64,000 nt of DNA from assembly GCA_963677785.2 (NCBI GenBank), contig CAXXDH010000003.1, positions 2,418,001-2,482,000 on the forward strand, read 5' to 3'. The notes beneath the pieces were generated by a model that was given only the letters and a program-made list of their open reading frames with translations, made no database searches and had not been told where the DNA came from. This document shows, piece after piece, positions 32,920-42,295 of the stretch. Position numbers and translations under genes: made by a program. How positions within the stretch are numbered: the stretch's first letter is position 1; each line of letters begins with the position of its first letter. The stretch is from G963665495 sp963677785. GTDB lineage: Bacteria; Desulfobacterota; Desulfovibrionia; Desulfovibrionales; Desulfovibrionaceae.

Positions 32920-35587
32920 ATTATTCCTGGTTTTGGTCACGTTACTATTAGTTACAGTCAGCTCTTCACCATCCTGGGCCGTTAATTCCGGGGATACAGT
33001 CACCATCCTTGTTTTGCCCTTTGAGGTCAACGCGGATGCAAAGCTGGATTATCTGCAGAACACGCTGCCCCGGATGATAGGAGAGCGTTTGAGCAACGCT
33101 GGTTTTTTCGTTGTTGATCCGCAGAAGACTCTTGAGCTGCTGAAAAGCGGAAATGTCAAGTTTCTGGATCTAGCAAAAGCCAAGCAGCTCGCCAGTCGCT
33201 CAGGCGCGCAGTTCGCCCTGTACGGCAGCCTGAATGCCGTGGGTGAAAGTCTGAGCATTGATGCCCGGCTGGTTGCGGCTTCTGGCGATCAGGGGACCAA
33301 GGCGGTCTATGTTACGGAAAAGGGCAAAAGCAATATTATCCCTGCCGTGGACGAGCTTGCCACGAAAATTCGCAGTCAAGTGTATCAAACTGAGATCATT
33401 GCAGATATTGAAGTTAAAGGTTTGAAAACGCTGGACAAGGATGTTGTCCTGATGCGGATGAAGACCAAGAAAGGCGAGCCCTACGATCCGATTACTCTCA
33501 ACGAAGAAGTCAAACGGTTGTTTGATCTGGGCTATTTTGACGATGTCCGGATCAGCGTGGATGATCTTCCCGAGGGTAAAAAAGTTGTGGTCGAGCTGGT
33601 GGAAAAGCCGCGCATCAAGACCATTGATGTTGTCGGCGGCGGCGGCATAGACAAAGACGACGTCATCGCGGTTATGAGCACCAAAACCGGTGCGGTTCTC
33701 AATCCGAAAATTCTTTCCGAAGATCTTGCCAAAGTGCGCGAACTGTACCGCAAGGAAGGCTATTACCTCGCCAAGATCAATTACGAACTTGAAGGCGAGG
33801 AAACCGGGCAGGCGCGTTTGAATATTGTGGTCGAACAGGCCAAGAAGCTGTACGTCGAGACAATAATTCTGGAAGGAAACAATGCCTTCAGTGACGGCGA
33901 GTTGGAAGATGAAATGGCGCTACAGGAGCGCAGCATCCTCTCCTGGCTGACGGGGACCGGCGTACTGCAGGAAGAGTTGCTGGACCGTGACGCTGCCGCC
34001 ATTGAAGAATATTACGCGAATCATGGCTTCGTGGACGCAAAGGTGGCCCAGCCTAAAGTGGAATACCTCGAAGACGGTATCAAAATTACGTTTACTATAA
34101 TTGAAGGCGCCCGCTACAAAGCGGGAACGGTTGACTTCGCCGGCGATCTGCTGGCTCCAACGGAAGAGCTGCTTAATGTGGCCAAGGCCGATCAGATGTC
34201 CGAACTTGACGATGGCTGGTTCAACCGTTCGATTCTGCGTGACGACTCCAACAATCTGGCCAACTTCTACAAGGACTTTGGCTATGCGTACGCCACCACG
34301 GACGTGGGGCTGGAGAGGAACGATCAGAGCAAAGTCATCAATATTACGTATAAAATGAACAAAGGCCAGAAGGTCTACATTCGCCGTGTCACCATCGAAG
34401 GCAACACGAAGACCCGCGACAATGTCATTCGCCGCGATGTCGCCGTCAGCGATGGCGATCTCTTCAGCGGGAGCGCTCTGGAAGTTTCCACAGCCAAGTT
34501 GAAACGTCTGGACATCTTCGAATCTGCTGATATTGAAACTGTTCCGACTGAAGATCCGGCATTGGTCGACCTGAAAGTCAAGGTGAAAGAAAAATCAACC
34601 GGACAGCTCTCCGGCGGTGTCGGATATTCGAGTTATGCCGGTGCGTATATTGGTGTGAAGCTTGAGGAAAAAAATCTCTTCGGCAAGGGCTACAACGTAA
34701 AATTGTCGGGTTCTTTCAGCACCATCGATACCAACTATGTAGCCAGTTTCACTGATCCCAGGTTTATGGATACCCAGCTGGGATTAGGAACGGATTTGTA
34801 CTACACCTATTACAGCTACAACGATTTCGACAAAGACACCATCGGCGGCGTGCTGCGGATGTCTTACCCGCTTGGCTACTTTACGCGCCTGTACTGGGGC
34901 TATCGTTTGGACTGGTATGACATAACCGATGTGGCGGACGATGCGGCCGATTCCATTGAGGAAGCCAAAGGTGAAGCCTGGGCCAGTGTCGTTTCCGTAT
35001 CTGCCTTGCGCGACACCACAAACAGAAACATTAATCCCTCCGATGGTTCCAAGAATTCCATCTCCTTGGAATACGGCGGCGGCCCCCTGCAGGGAGACGA
35101 CGATTTCTTGAAAGCCACCGCGGATACCAGCTGGTATTTTCTGCTGCCCTGGTTGCATGAGAACATCTTCCATACGCATGGTCAGGCTGGAGGCGTCTTT
35201 GACAACGGAACCGGTAATGACGTTCCGGTCTTTGAAAAATTCTACCTGGGCGGTATGCAGAGCATCCGCGGTTATGATACTCGTACGATCTCTCCGCGAG
35301 ATTCCCGTACCCATGAGCTCATCGGCGGTGATTACGAGGCTTTCATCAATCTGGAATACATTTTCCCGATCGATTCGGAGCTGGGGCTTGTCGGCCTGTT
35401 CTTCTTTGACGCAGGTGACGCGTGGGATGACGCGCACGACTTTGAACTCAAGAAAAGCGTCGGCGCCGGCGTACGGTGGTTTTCCCCCATGGGGCCCCTG
35501 CGTCTCGAATACGGATATGGCATGGATGAAACGTATGATCAGGATACCCAGCATAAGATCGAGTTCTCCATTGGTCAGTTCTTTTAA
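32903..35587 (+). CDS. bamA: Outer membrane assembly factor BamA with extra N-terminal domain
   Basis: 894 residues. A signal peptide (residues 1-26, ending SPSWA) is followed by a 130-residue alpha/beta domain resembling the TolB-N/CsgG/FlgT family (VTILVLPFEVNADAKLDYLQNTLPRMIGERL, then GAQFALYGSLNAVGESLSIDARLV). Five POTRA domains come next (for example IADIEVKGLKTLDKDVVLMRM, IKTIDVVGGGGIDKDDVI) and then a 16-strand Omp85 barrel with the usual surface motif region (EKFYLGGMQSIRGYD). The C-terminal Phe (IEFSIGQFF) is the barrel targeting signal. It inserts outer-membrane proteins. The extra domain makes the protein about 90 residues longer than the enterobacterial form. Confidence 0.95.
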   Translation: MPLPIRLFLVLVTLLLVTVSSSPSWAVNSGDTVTILVLPFEVNADAKLDYLQNTLPRMIGERLSNAGFFVVDPQKTLELLKSGNVKFLDLAKAKQLASRSGAQFALYGSLNAVGESLSIDARLVAASGDQGTKAVYVTEKGKSNIIPAVDELATKIRSQVYQTEIIADIEVKGLKTLDKDVVLMRMKTKKGEPYDPITLNEEVKRLFDLGYFDDVRISVDDLPEGKKVVVELVEKPRIKTIDVVGGGGIDKDDVIAVMSTKTGAVLNPKILSEDLAKVRELYRKEGYYLAKINYELEGEETGQARLNIVVEQAKKLYVETIILEGNNAFSDGELEDEMALQERSILSWLTGTGVLQEELLDRDAAAIEEYYANHGFVDAKVAQPKVEYLEDGIKITFTIIEGARYKAGTVDFAGDLLAPTEELLNVAKADQMSELDDGWFNRSILRDDSNNLANFYKDFGYAYATTDVGLERNDQSKVINITYKMNKGQKVYIRRVTIEGNTKTRDNVIRRDVAVSDGDLFSGSALEVSTAKLKRLDIFESADIETVPTEDPALVDLKVKVKEKSTGQLSGGVGYSSYAGAYIGVKLEEKNLFGKGYNVKLSGSFSTIDTNYVASFTDPRFMDTQLGLGTDLYYTYYSYNDFDKDTIGGVLRMSYPLGYFTRLYWGYRLDWYDITDVADDAADSIEEAKGEAWASVVSVSALRDTTNRNINPSDGSKNSISLEYGGGPLQGDDDFLKATADTSWYFLLPWLHENIFHTHGQAGGVFDNGTGNDVPVFEKFYLGGMQSIRGYDTRTISPRDSRTHELIGGDYEAFINLEYIFPIDSELGLVGLFFFDAGDAWDDAHDFELKKSVGAGVRWFSPMGPLRLEYGYGMDETYDQDTQHKIEFSIGQFF

Positions 35588-35614
35588 GCCGATACTTGTA
35601 ACCGGTTAGTATAA

Positions 35615-35644
35615 AGCGGGGCTGGTCGAATGACCTGCCCCGCT
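35615..35644 (+). promoter_or_regulatory. Hairpin between bamA and skp
   Basis: AGCGGGGC-T-GGTC pairs with GACC-T-GCCCCGCT around GAAT, 12 bp. There is no T-run, so it may be an mRNA-stability or partial termination element rather than a full terminator. Confidence 0.55.
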
Positions 35645-35742
35645 CATCATAACCCTACCAGCCGCAGTTTATCCCAATTTCTTGATAATCAACAAAATAT
35701 GTAAACAATCTTTAGCTCAAAGGATTAAAGGGAGTTTTTCAC

Positions 35743-36249
35743 ATGCGCAAAACCATTCTTTTTACCATTGTTTTTTGCTTGGCTTTTGCAACCACTGCTT
35801 TCGCAGAGTTGAAAGTCGGTGTGATCAATGTGGAACAGATTATTGCCCAGTCGGCCAAGGGCAAGCAGGCAAAAAACCGCATTGATCAGAAAATGAAAGG
35901 AATTGAAGCCAAATTGCAAAAAATGCAAAAGGATCTTGAAAAATTCCAGAAAGATATGCAGAAGCAAAGCATGGCTCTCAGCAAAGATGCCCAGGCTAAA
36001 AAGATTGAGCAGTACCGTTCCAAACTGGCTGCTTACGAACAGCTGCGGAGACAATCCCAGGAAGATTTTGCCAATGCGCAAAAGCAGATTGTAGAACCCG
36101 TTATTTCGCTTCTGGTTAAAACAACACAGAATTATGCCAAGAAAAACGGGTATGATCTGATCCTTAACGCTAAAACTACCGTGCTGTTTGCGACAAAACA
36201 GCTAGATTTGACTCAATCCATTCTCAAAGCCTTCAATTCGGCAAAATAG
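35743..36249 (+). CDS. skp: Periplasmic chaperone Skp/OmpH
   Basis: 168 residues with a signal peptide (MRKTILFTIVFCLAFATTAFA). The mature part begins ELKVGVINVEQII, the beta strand used for trimerisation. A long coiled coil (GKQAKNRIDQKMKGIEAKLQKMQ onward to about residue 115) and the returning strand YDLILNAKTTVLFATKQLDLT follow. Skp trimers hold unfolded outer-membrane proteins for BamA, encoded just upstream. Ribosome site GGGAG is 9 nt before the ATG. Confidence 0.93.
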   Translation: MRKTILFTIVFCLAFATTAFAELKVGVINVEQIIAQSAKGKQAKNRIDQKMKGIEAKLQKMQKDLEKFQKDMQKQSMALSKDAQAKKIEQYRSKLAAYEQLRRQSQEDFANAQKQIVEPVISLLVKTTQNYAKKNGYDLILNAKTTVLFATKQLDLTQSILKAFNSAK

Positions 36250-36262
36250 ACGGCAAACGCTT

Positions 36263-37306
36263 ATGACTTTGCAGCTCGCGGCTTTGGCGCAACAGCTTGG
36301 CATTGCCTATACGGGTGACGACATTGAAATACATGGCGTTAATTCTCTGGACCAAGCGGGTCCAAGTGAATTGAGTTTTCTGGCAAATCCGAAGTATATT
36401 GATCTGCTTCCCGCATCATCGGCAGGAGCAGTGCTCGTAACGGCGGAATTTGCCCAGCATACGCAACGCCCATTGGTGAGTGCGAATCCGTATCTTGATT
36501 TTGCCAGGGCCGCGACGCTTTTTGCAAAACCGCAAGGCTCTTTTAGTGGTATCAGCGAACAGGCACACATTGCGCCTGAGGCGGTTATTGGCACCGGATG
36601 TACCATCTATCCCTTTGCGTACGTGGCCCCAGGGGTTACCATTGATCAGAATTGCACGATTTTTCCCGGATGCTATATTGGCGAAAACAGTAAAATAGGC
36701 GCCGGGTGTATTTTATATCCCAATGTGGTGCTCATGGCAGGCACCATCCTGGGCAAAAACGTCATTGTCAACCCAGGCGTGGTTCTCGGCAGTGACGGGT
36801 TCGGCTTTGCTCCTTCTCCCACCGGCCTTTTTAAAATTCCTCAACTAGGCCATACGGAAATCGGCGACATGGTCGAACTTGGGGCCAACACCACCATTGA
36901 CAGGGCAACCCTTGGCACAACGAAGGTGGGCGCAGGCTCCAAGATTGATAACCTCGTCATGTTGGGCCATAACGTCGAGGTCGGCAGTCATTGCGTTGTT
37001 GTTGCGCAGGTAGGCATTTCCGGAAGCACAAAACTTGGCGATCAGGTGACCATTGCCGGGCAGGCGGGTTTATCCGGACACCTGCATATCGGGTCCGGCA
37101 GCGTCATCGGGCCCCAGGCCGGAGTAACACGATCCTTGGATGACGGTTCCGTAGTTGCTGGGACGCCGCATCTGGAGCGTTCGACGTTTTTGAGGGTGAT
37201 GGCCGCATTGCCGAAACTGCCAGAACTGGCGCGCAGAGTCCTGCGGTTGGAGAAGAGACTCAACGGCCTGGAACAATCGCAAGTAAAAGGAGAATCGAAT
37301 GGCTGA
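36263..37306 (+). CDS. lpxD: UDP-3-O-acylglucosamine N-acyltransferase LpxD
   Basis: 347 residues. The N-terminal uridine-binding domain (INSLDQAGPSELSFLANPKY) is followed by a left-handed beta helix of hexapeptide repeats (IAPEAVIGTGCTIYPFAYV onward) and the conserved GSDGFGF and LGHNVEVG segments; the catalytic His lies in the LGHN loop. The C-terminal helix (LPKLPELARRVLRLEKRLNGLE) completes the trimer. It adds the N-linked acyl chain in lipid A synthesis, so the organism makes lipopolysaccharide. Overlaps fabZ by 8 nt. Confidence 0.96.
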   Translation: MTLQLAALAQQLGIAYTGDDIEIHGVNSLDQAGPSELSFLANPKYIDLLPASSAGAVLVTAEFAQHTQRPLVSANPYLDFARAATLFAKPQGSFSGISEQAHIAPEAVIGTGCTIYPFAYVAPGVTIDQNCTIFPGCYIGENSKIGAGCILYPNVVLMAGTILGKNVIVNPGVVLGSDGFGFAPSPTGLFKIPQLGHTEIGDMVELGANTTIDRATLGTTKVGAGSKIDNLVMLGHNVEVGSHCVVVAQVGISGSTKLGDQVTIAGQAGLSGHLHIGSGSVIGPQAGVTRSLDDGSVVAGTPHLERSTFLRVMAALPKLPELARRVLRLEKRLNGLEQSQVKGESNG

Positions 37307-37763
37307 AACGGATGTGTCCCGTATCGATGTCAGAGGAATAATGGAGCGGATTCCGCATCGCTACCCCTTTTTGCTTGTAGACCGGATTACGAAGATTACC
37401 TATGGCAGTTACATCGAAGCTCTTAAAAACGTGACATTCAATGAGCCGTTTTTTCAGGGACATTTCCCAGGGATACCGGTGATGCCCGGTGTTCTTATAC
37501 TTGAAGCCATGGCGCAGGCCGGTGCGGTTTTGCTTGCAGAATCCGCCAAAGAACAGATGACGGGCAAGCTTTTCATGTTTTCCGGCATCGATAAAGTCAA
37601 ATTTCGCGCTCCGGTTTTTCCTGGAGATCAGCTTATCCTCAAATGTACGGATATCAAAAACAAATTGAGTCTGTGGAAAATGACGGGTACTGCGGAGGTG
37701 GATGGAGCCATCAAGGTACAAGCCACGCTTTCTGCGGCCGTAGTAGATAAAAACGAGATTTAA
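37299..37763 (+). CDS. fabZ: 3-hydroxyacyl-ACP dehydratase FabZ
   Basis: 154 residues; AAAGGAG precedes the ATG inside the lpxD end. Hot-dog fold motifs: IPHRYPFLLVDRI, then the active-site His and downstream Glu in FFQGHFPGIPVMPGVLILEAMAQAG, and FSGIDKVKFRAPVFPGD. It dehydrates hydroxyacyl-ACP for fatty acid elongation, competing with LpxA/LpxD for the same substrate pool. Its place between lpxD and lpxA is the classical arrangement. Confidence 0.97.
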   Translation: MAETDVSRIDVRGIMERIPHRYPFLLVDRITKITYGSYIEALKNVTFNEPFFQGHFPGIPVMPGVLILEAMAQAGAVLLAESAKEQMTGKLFMFSGIDKVKFRAPVFPGDQLILKCTDIKNKLSLWKMTGTAEVDGAIKVQATLSAAVVDKNEI

Positions 37764-37765
37764 TA

Positions 37766-38583
37766 GTGCCTGTTACCATCCATCCCACAGCTATTGTGCA
37801 TCCTGATGCCGCATTGGGCAATGACGTCGAGGTCGGCCCATACGCCATTATCGAAGACAAGGTCACCATTGGCGATCGTTGCCGTATCGGATCCCATGCT
37901 CAAATTTTATCCCACACCACCATGGGGACCGACAACACGGTTTTTTCCTTTGCATCAGTGGGAGGAACGCCGCAGGACCTTAAATTCCAAGGTGAAGAGA
38001 GTTACCTCGTCATCGGGAACAACAATTCCATCCGCGAATACGTCACCTTGCATCGTGGTACGTCAGGCGGCGGGGGCTTTACCAGGATTGCCGACGAGTG
38101 CCTGCTGATGGCTTATGTCCATGTTGCCCATGATTGCAAACTCGGCAACAACGTCATTCTTTCCAATGCGGCCATGCTGGCCGGTCACATTGAGATCGGC
38201 GACTATGCCGTCATCGGCGGTATGTCCGGCGTACATCAGTTCGTTCGCATAGGGGAGTGCGCTTTTCTGGGAGCCATGAGCGGGCTTGGCATGATCTCCC
38301 TCCCTACATGCTTGCCAGCGGCAGTCGGGCCAGGCTCATGGGGCCGAACGCTATTGGTTTGAAACGACAGGGCGTGACGCCCGAAGTGATCACCGCACTG
38401 CGTACGGCCTATAAACGTATCTGGCGTTCGGAAATTCCGCGTAAAGAAGCCATCGATGCGATCGCCACAGAATTTTCTTCCATGCAGGAAATCAACCGTA
38501 TGCTTGAATTCATAGCTCAAAGCCAGCGCGGTGTGCTGCCTGCTCCGAAAAATATGGAAGAGATTGAAAACGGGTTTTCCTGA
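37766..38583 (+). pseudogene. lpxA: UDP-N-acetylglucosamine acyltransferase LpxA with an apparent 1-nt frameshift
   Basis: The GTG at 37766 opens a hexapeptide-repeat protein (IHPTAIVHPDAALGNDVEVGPYAII, then GTSGGGGFTRIADECLLMAYVHVAHDCKLGNN). The frame ends prematurely at 38362. At 38291-38294 the sequence GGCATGATCTC reads out of frame, whereas GGCATGGATCTC would continue as DLPPYMLASGSRARLMGPN, the expected C-terminal half, which is intact in another frame to 38583. One missing G restores a 272-residue LpxA of normal length. LpxA performs the first step of lipid A synthesis and is usually essential, so a sequencing or assembly error is more likely than a true null allele. Confidence 0.85.
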
Positions 38584-38612
38584 TCTTTTCAAGTTTACAC
38601 ATTCCTGCGCAC

Positions 38613-39458
38613 ATGAAGTTGCCTTTGACCTCAGACGACCCCATCGGAATAATAGCAGGCCAAGGGCAATTCCCTTTTCTGGTCGCACGCTCCGTACGAG
38701 CCGTCGGCGGGAGCGTCGTCGCCATCGGATTTATCGGGCATACGGATCCAACATTCGCCACAGAAGTGCAGGCCTATAAGCAGCTGCGGATCGGCCAGCT
38801 GAACAAAGCCATCAATTTTTTAAAGAAAAACAAGGTGCGTACGCTCTGTTTCGCTGGAGCAATCAACAAGCCCAAAGCCCTTTCCATTCGTCCGGATTGG
38901 CGTGCGGCGCGTTTGTTGTTTTCCTGCCTGGCCAAAGGAGACGATACGCTTCTCAAGCTGCTTATAGCCGAATTCGAGACCGAAGGATTGCATGCTGTTC
39001 AAGCCGCGGATCTCGTGCCGGATCTTCGGGCTCCGGCCGGCGTATTGAGCCTGCGCCAGCCCACAGCGCACGAAATTTCCGATCTCAAATACGGCTGGAA
39101 AATCGGCAAGACAGTGGGGTCGCTGGATATCGGGCAATGCATTGTGCTCAAACAAGGTGTCGTCACGGCGGTGGAAGCAATTGAAGGATCAGATGCGGCG
39201 ATTCTCAGGGGCGGCAAACTGGCCGGGAGCGGAGTAGTGGTAGTCAAAACCGTGAAGCCTGGACAGGACGAACGGGTGGACCTCCCGGCCCTCGGATTGC
39301 AAACTCTTCAGACCATGATCGAAGCCAAAGCATCTTGCCTGGGCTTTGAAGCAGGTAAAACACTTTTTTTCGACCTGGAGCAAAGCCTGCGGCTTGCCGA
39401 TAAGAAGAGGCTTTGTATTGTGGGACTGACCGATCCGGAAAAAGATTTTAACGCGTAG
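38613..39458 (+). CDS. lpxI: UDP-2,3-diacylglucosamine pyrophosphatase LpxI
   Basis: 281 residues of the DUF1009/LpxI family. The N-terminal IGIIAGQGQFPFLVARSVRAVGGSVVAIGF and the C-terminal signature GSDAAILRGGKLAGSGVVVVKTVKPGQDERVDLPALG are characteristic. It hydrolyses UDP-diacylglucosamine to lipid X, replacing LpxH in many non-enteric bacteria. It is the last gene of the lipid A block; no clear ribosome site was found before the ATG at 38613, so a slightly different start is possible. Confidence 0.94.
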   Translation: MKLPLTSDDPIGIIAGQGQFPFLVARSVRAVGGSVVAIGFIGHTDPTFATEVQAYKQLRIGQLNKAINFLKKNKVRTLCFAGAINKPKALSIRPDWRAARLLFSCLAKGDDTLLKLLIAEFETEGLHAVQAADLVPDLRAPAGVLSLRQPTAHEISDLKYGWKIGKTVGSLDIGQCIVLKQGVVTAVEAIEGSDAAILRGGKLAGSGVVVVKTVKPGQDERVDLPALGLQTLQTMIEAKASCLGFEAGKTLFFDLEQSLRLADKKRLCIVGLTDPEKDFNA

Positions 39459-39633
39459 ATTTTAGACAAATATTGCCTCCGGCGGCCAGAGAACTTTTTT
39501 GCCAAAAAGGATCTCTGGACTCTCCAAAAAACTTTGAGCTGGCATTGTTCGATACTTTTCTGGGCTCAGCCCAAATGCAGCTTTAAAGTTATGGGGCTAC
39601 CGGAGGCATTTCTATTTTTCACTAATCAATACG

Positions 39634-40911
39634 TTATTTCGGGCTGATACGTTCGATACCGCCCATGTAGGGGCGCAATGCTTCGGGGATACGTACGCTG
39701 CCGTCCGCTTCCTGGTAGTTTTCAAGGATGGCGACCATGGTTCGCCCCACAGCCAGTCCCGAGCCATTGAGCGTATGCACCAGCTGGGCTTTTTTCCCCT
39801 GGCTGGGTTTGAAACGAATGCCCATGCGTCTGGCCTGAAAGTCTTCGCAGTTGGAGCAGGAAGAAATTTCCCGGTAGGTATTTTGTCCGGGCAGCCAGAC
39901 TTCGAGATCGTAGGTTTTTGTAGCGCCAAACCCCATGTCTCCGGTGCAGAGAGTGACGACCCGGTAGTGCAAATTGAGTTTGCGCAGAATGTTTTCCGCA
40001 TGGGAGCGCAATAGTTCGAGGTTTTCATAAGAGTGGTCCGGGTGGGTAAAACGAACAAGCTCCACCTTATTGAACTGGTGCTGGCGGATAAGTCCTTTGG
40101 TATCCTTGCCATAACTTCCGGCTTCCGAGCGGAAGCACGAAGTGAATGCCGCATACGTCAAAGGAAGCTCCTCTTCAGTGAGGGTTTCCTCCCGGTGCAG
40201 ATTCGTTACGGGCACTTCGGCTGTAGGGATCAGATACTGCTCGCGGCCAACGAGTTTGAAGAGGTCCTCTTCAAACTTGGGCAATTGCCCGGTGCCGGTC
40301 ATGGTCTCACGTGTGACAATGACCGGCGTCATGACTTCCGTATAACCGTGCTCGTGCGTATGCGTGTCGAGCATGAACGCAACCAAAGCACGTTCGAGTT
40401 TGGCCGCCCAATCCCAGAGAACAGCAAAGCGCGCGCCGCTGAGTTTGGCCGCTCGTTCGAAATCCAGTCCTCCAAGCTCCTGGCCGATTTCGAAATGCTC
40501 CTTGGGGCTAAAGGCAAAGTCTGGTTTTTCACCCCAAACGGAAAATACCGGATTATCGTTCTCGTCCGCACCTAGCGGCACGCTTTCGTGCGGGATATTG
40601 GGCAGGGTCATTAACCATTCATTGACTTTTTCAGAAATTTCAACTGTTTGCTGGTCCAGTTCTTTGATTTTGTTGGAAAGTCCGGACAGATTTTCCAGCA
40701 GGTCGGAAGCGTCTTCTCCTGCGCGTTTGCGCTTGGCAACTTCGGCGGAGGCTTTGTTGCGTTCGCTTTTCAACGTCTCCACTTCGGTGAGCAGAGCACG
40801 CCGTTTGCCGTCTAGTTCGCTGAACACGGTCATGTCCACCTTGGAACCGCGTTTATGTAAGGCCTCTTGCACGAGTTCCGGGGAACGTTGCAATAATTTT
40901 AAATCGAGCAT
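39634..40911 (-). CDS. serS: Seryl-tRNA synthetase
   Basis: 425 residues on the minus strand, AAGGAG 9 nt upstream of the ATG. The N-terminal antiparallel coiled-coil arm (residues about 30-100) binds the long variable arm of tRNA-Ser. Class II motif 2 reads FTSCFRSEAGSYGKDTKGLIRQHQF and motif 3 includes LNGSGLAVGRTMVAILENYQ. It is convergent with lpxI. Length and motifs are normal. Confidence 0.97.
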   Translation of the reverse strand: MLDLKLLQRSPELVQEALHKRGSKVDMTVFSELDGKRRALLTEVETLKSERNKASAEVAKRKRAGEDASDLLENLSGLSNKIKELDQQTVEISEKVNEWLMTLPNIPHESVPLGADENDNPVFSVWGEKPDFAFSPKEHFEIGQELGGLDFERAAKLSGARFAVLWDWAAKLERALVAFMLDTHTHEHGYTEVMTPVIVTRETMTGTGQLPKFEEDLFKLVGREQYLIPTAEVPVTNLHREETLTEEELPLTYAAFTSCFRSEAGSYGKDTKGLIRQHQFNKVELVRFTHPDHSYENLELLRSHAENILRKLNLHYRVVTLCTGDMGFGATKTYDLEVWLPGQNTYREISSCSNCEDFQARRMGIRFKPSQGKKAQLVHTLNGSGLAVGRTMVAILENYQEADGSVRIPEALRPYMGGIERISPK

Positions 40912-41167
40912 GGAAGGGGCTCCTTTTCGTATTCGCTAAAAGCAAAATATAATAGTCAGGAGGTATTTTTAAAGTCAATTGGAATACGCTGGGATTCTCA
41001 AAAGCTGGAACGGACAACTTCTATTTTTATTGTAACAACAGCAGATTCCTGATAGATCGTCATCAAGAGATCTGAAGGAACAAGGGGTACGCAAAAGGGA
41101 CCAGCAACCGGTGTGCTGTTAGAACCGCCCGTATTTATTCGGGCAAAGATCAATAAGGTGCTCAGGC
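40912..41167 (+). other. 256-nt intergenic region before the 41168 gene
   Basis: It separates divergent serS and the 41168 gene. A small hairpin GCCCG/CGGGC with an AT loop lies at 41127-41144, just upstream of the ribosome site area. No coding potential was seen. Confidence 0.4.
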
Positions 41168-42109
41168 ATGAAAGAATTTCTCACTCCTCAGCTTGAAAAA
41201 TTTTTAGCTTACGGCGGTCAATCTCTGACATTGTACCTGCTTGGAGCTGTGATTGTGCTGTTTATCCTTTTTTTGGGGTACTATTTGCTGCGCACAAGCG
41301 TGATGCGATTCACCATACGCCGTGCGCGTAAAAAATTCACTGAGGAGTTGATGGAGAAAAGTCGTCTGCTGCGACCTTATTGGGAACGATACTCCAATAC
41401 CTTTATATTGGATTTGGAAAAAAACAAACGGACTACGCATGACGCCCGTGATTATTTCAGCAGTACGCGCATAATGAGTGAGCACATCAATGAACGGTTG
41501 TGGTTGTTTGCTCCGAGCTTTTTGTTTTTCATTGGATTTTGCGCCATCATCGGGCAGCTGATTCTGGGGCTGGCCGTGTTTGACATCAGTTCCTCGGATA
41601 CGATCATGTCGAGTATCAAGCAATGCCTGTTGTATCTTGCCAACGGCATGGTGGTTTTTATCGTAGGCATGATTTTATCGGTGGTGCAATTTTTTATCGC
41701 CAAGAATCTGATTGCCCGCACCAAGGACAGAATCGAAAAAATGGCGGAAATTTTGAATAGTCGGTTCAAGATGAGCGCCATGGATGAGCGGGCTGTGACA
41801 TTGGCTGAATATAGTGCGGTTTTCAGGGAAATTATGCAGGAGTTGTTTGTTTCGAAAAAAGGCAATGCGACCATGACTCCAGGCGGCGTATCCTGTGCCA
41901 TTCTGGATAGCGTGGCGCAACAGGAAAAAGCGTTGTTGCATCTGGCCAGAAACAGCGGCGGCAGCAACGGCTCCAGTGCGGAATCAATGCTCAAGGCAAG
42001 CGAACGAACCGGCCAGGTGCTTGCCCAGAGCCTGCGTCCGGTTCTGGAGCAGATTGCAAACTCCCTGGAGGCATTGCAAGGAAAAGGTGATGCACCGAAC
42101 AATAGGTGA
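41168..42109 (+). CDS. Three-TM membrane protein, MotA/TolQ/ExbB-like topology
   Basis: 313 residues. TM1 is near 20-42 (LTLYLLGAVIVLFILFLGYYLL). A cytoplasmic region of about 70 residues leads to TM2 (LFAPSFLFFIGFCAIIGQLILGLAVF) and TM3 (LLYLANGMVVFIVGMILSVVQFFI), with a long, partly coiled cytoplasmic tail. The single TM, basic loop, then a paired TM hairpin starting after a Pro recalls proton-channel stators (MotA, TolQ, ZorA), but the usual Gly/Thr-rich channel signature is not evident and no MotB/TolR partner follows. It stands alone before a strong terminator. Function unknown. Confidence 0.7.
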   Translation: MKEFLTPQLEKFLAYGGQSLTLYLLGAVIVLFILFLGYYLLRTSVMRFTIRRARKKFTEELMEKSRLLRPYWERYSNTFILDLEKNKRTTHDARDYFSSTRIMSEHINERLWLFAPSFLFFIGFCAIIGQLILGLAVFDISSSDTIMSSIKQCLLYLANGMVVFIVGMILSVVQFFIAKNLIARTKDRIEKMAEILNSRFKMSAMDERAVTLAEYSAVFREIMQELFVSKKGNATMTPGGVSCAILDSVAQQEKALLHLARNSGGSNGSSAESMLKASERTGQVLAQSLRPVLEQIANSLEALQGKGDAPNNR

Positions 42110-42139
42110 TCAAGGTCATCCGCCCGGCAAGCAAGGCAA

Positions 42140-42177
42140 AAAAAGCCTGGCTGAAATCAGTTTCAGCCAGGCTTTTT
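42140..42177. terminator. Strong bidirectional terminator
   Basis: AAAAAGCCTGGCTGAAA pairs with TTTCAGCCAGGCTTTTT around a 3- to 4-nt loop. It lies between the 41168 gene and the minus-strand 42296 gene and can serve both. Confidence 0.92.
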
Positions 42178-42295
42178 CAATGGATCAAAGCATCAACTCA
42201 GGAGGCAGACAAGGGTGGCGTTTCCCTTAGCCTGGGCACGGCCTAATCACAAAAAAGGTTAAAGGTTATCTAAGGAGGGTGCTAACCATGCAGTT

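Noticed and set aside
41168..42109. ZorA of a Zorya defence system
   Set aside because: No ZorB partner and no ZorC/D/E genes nearby; only topology is similar.
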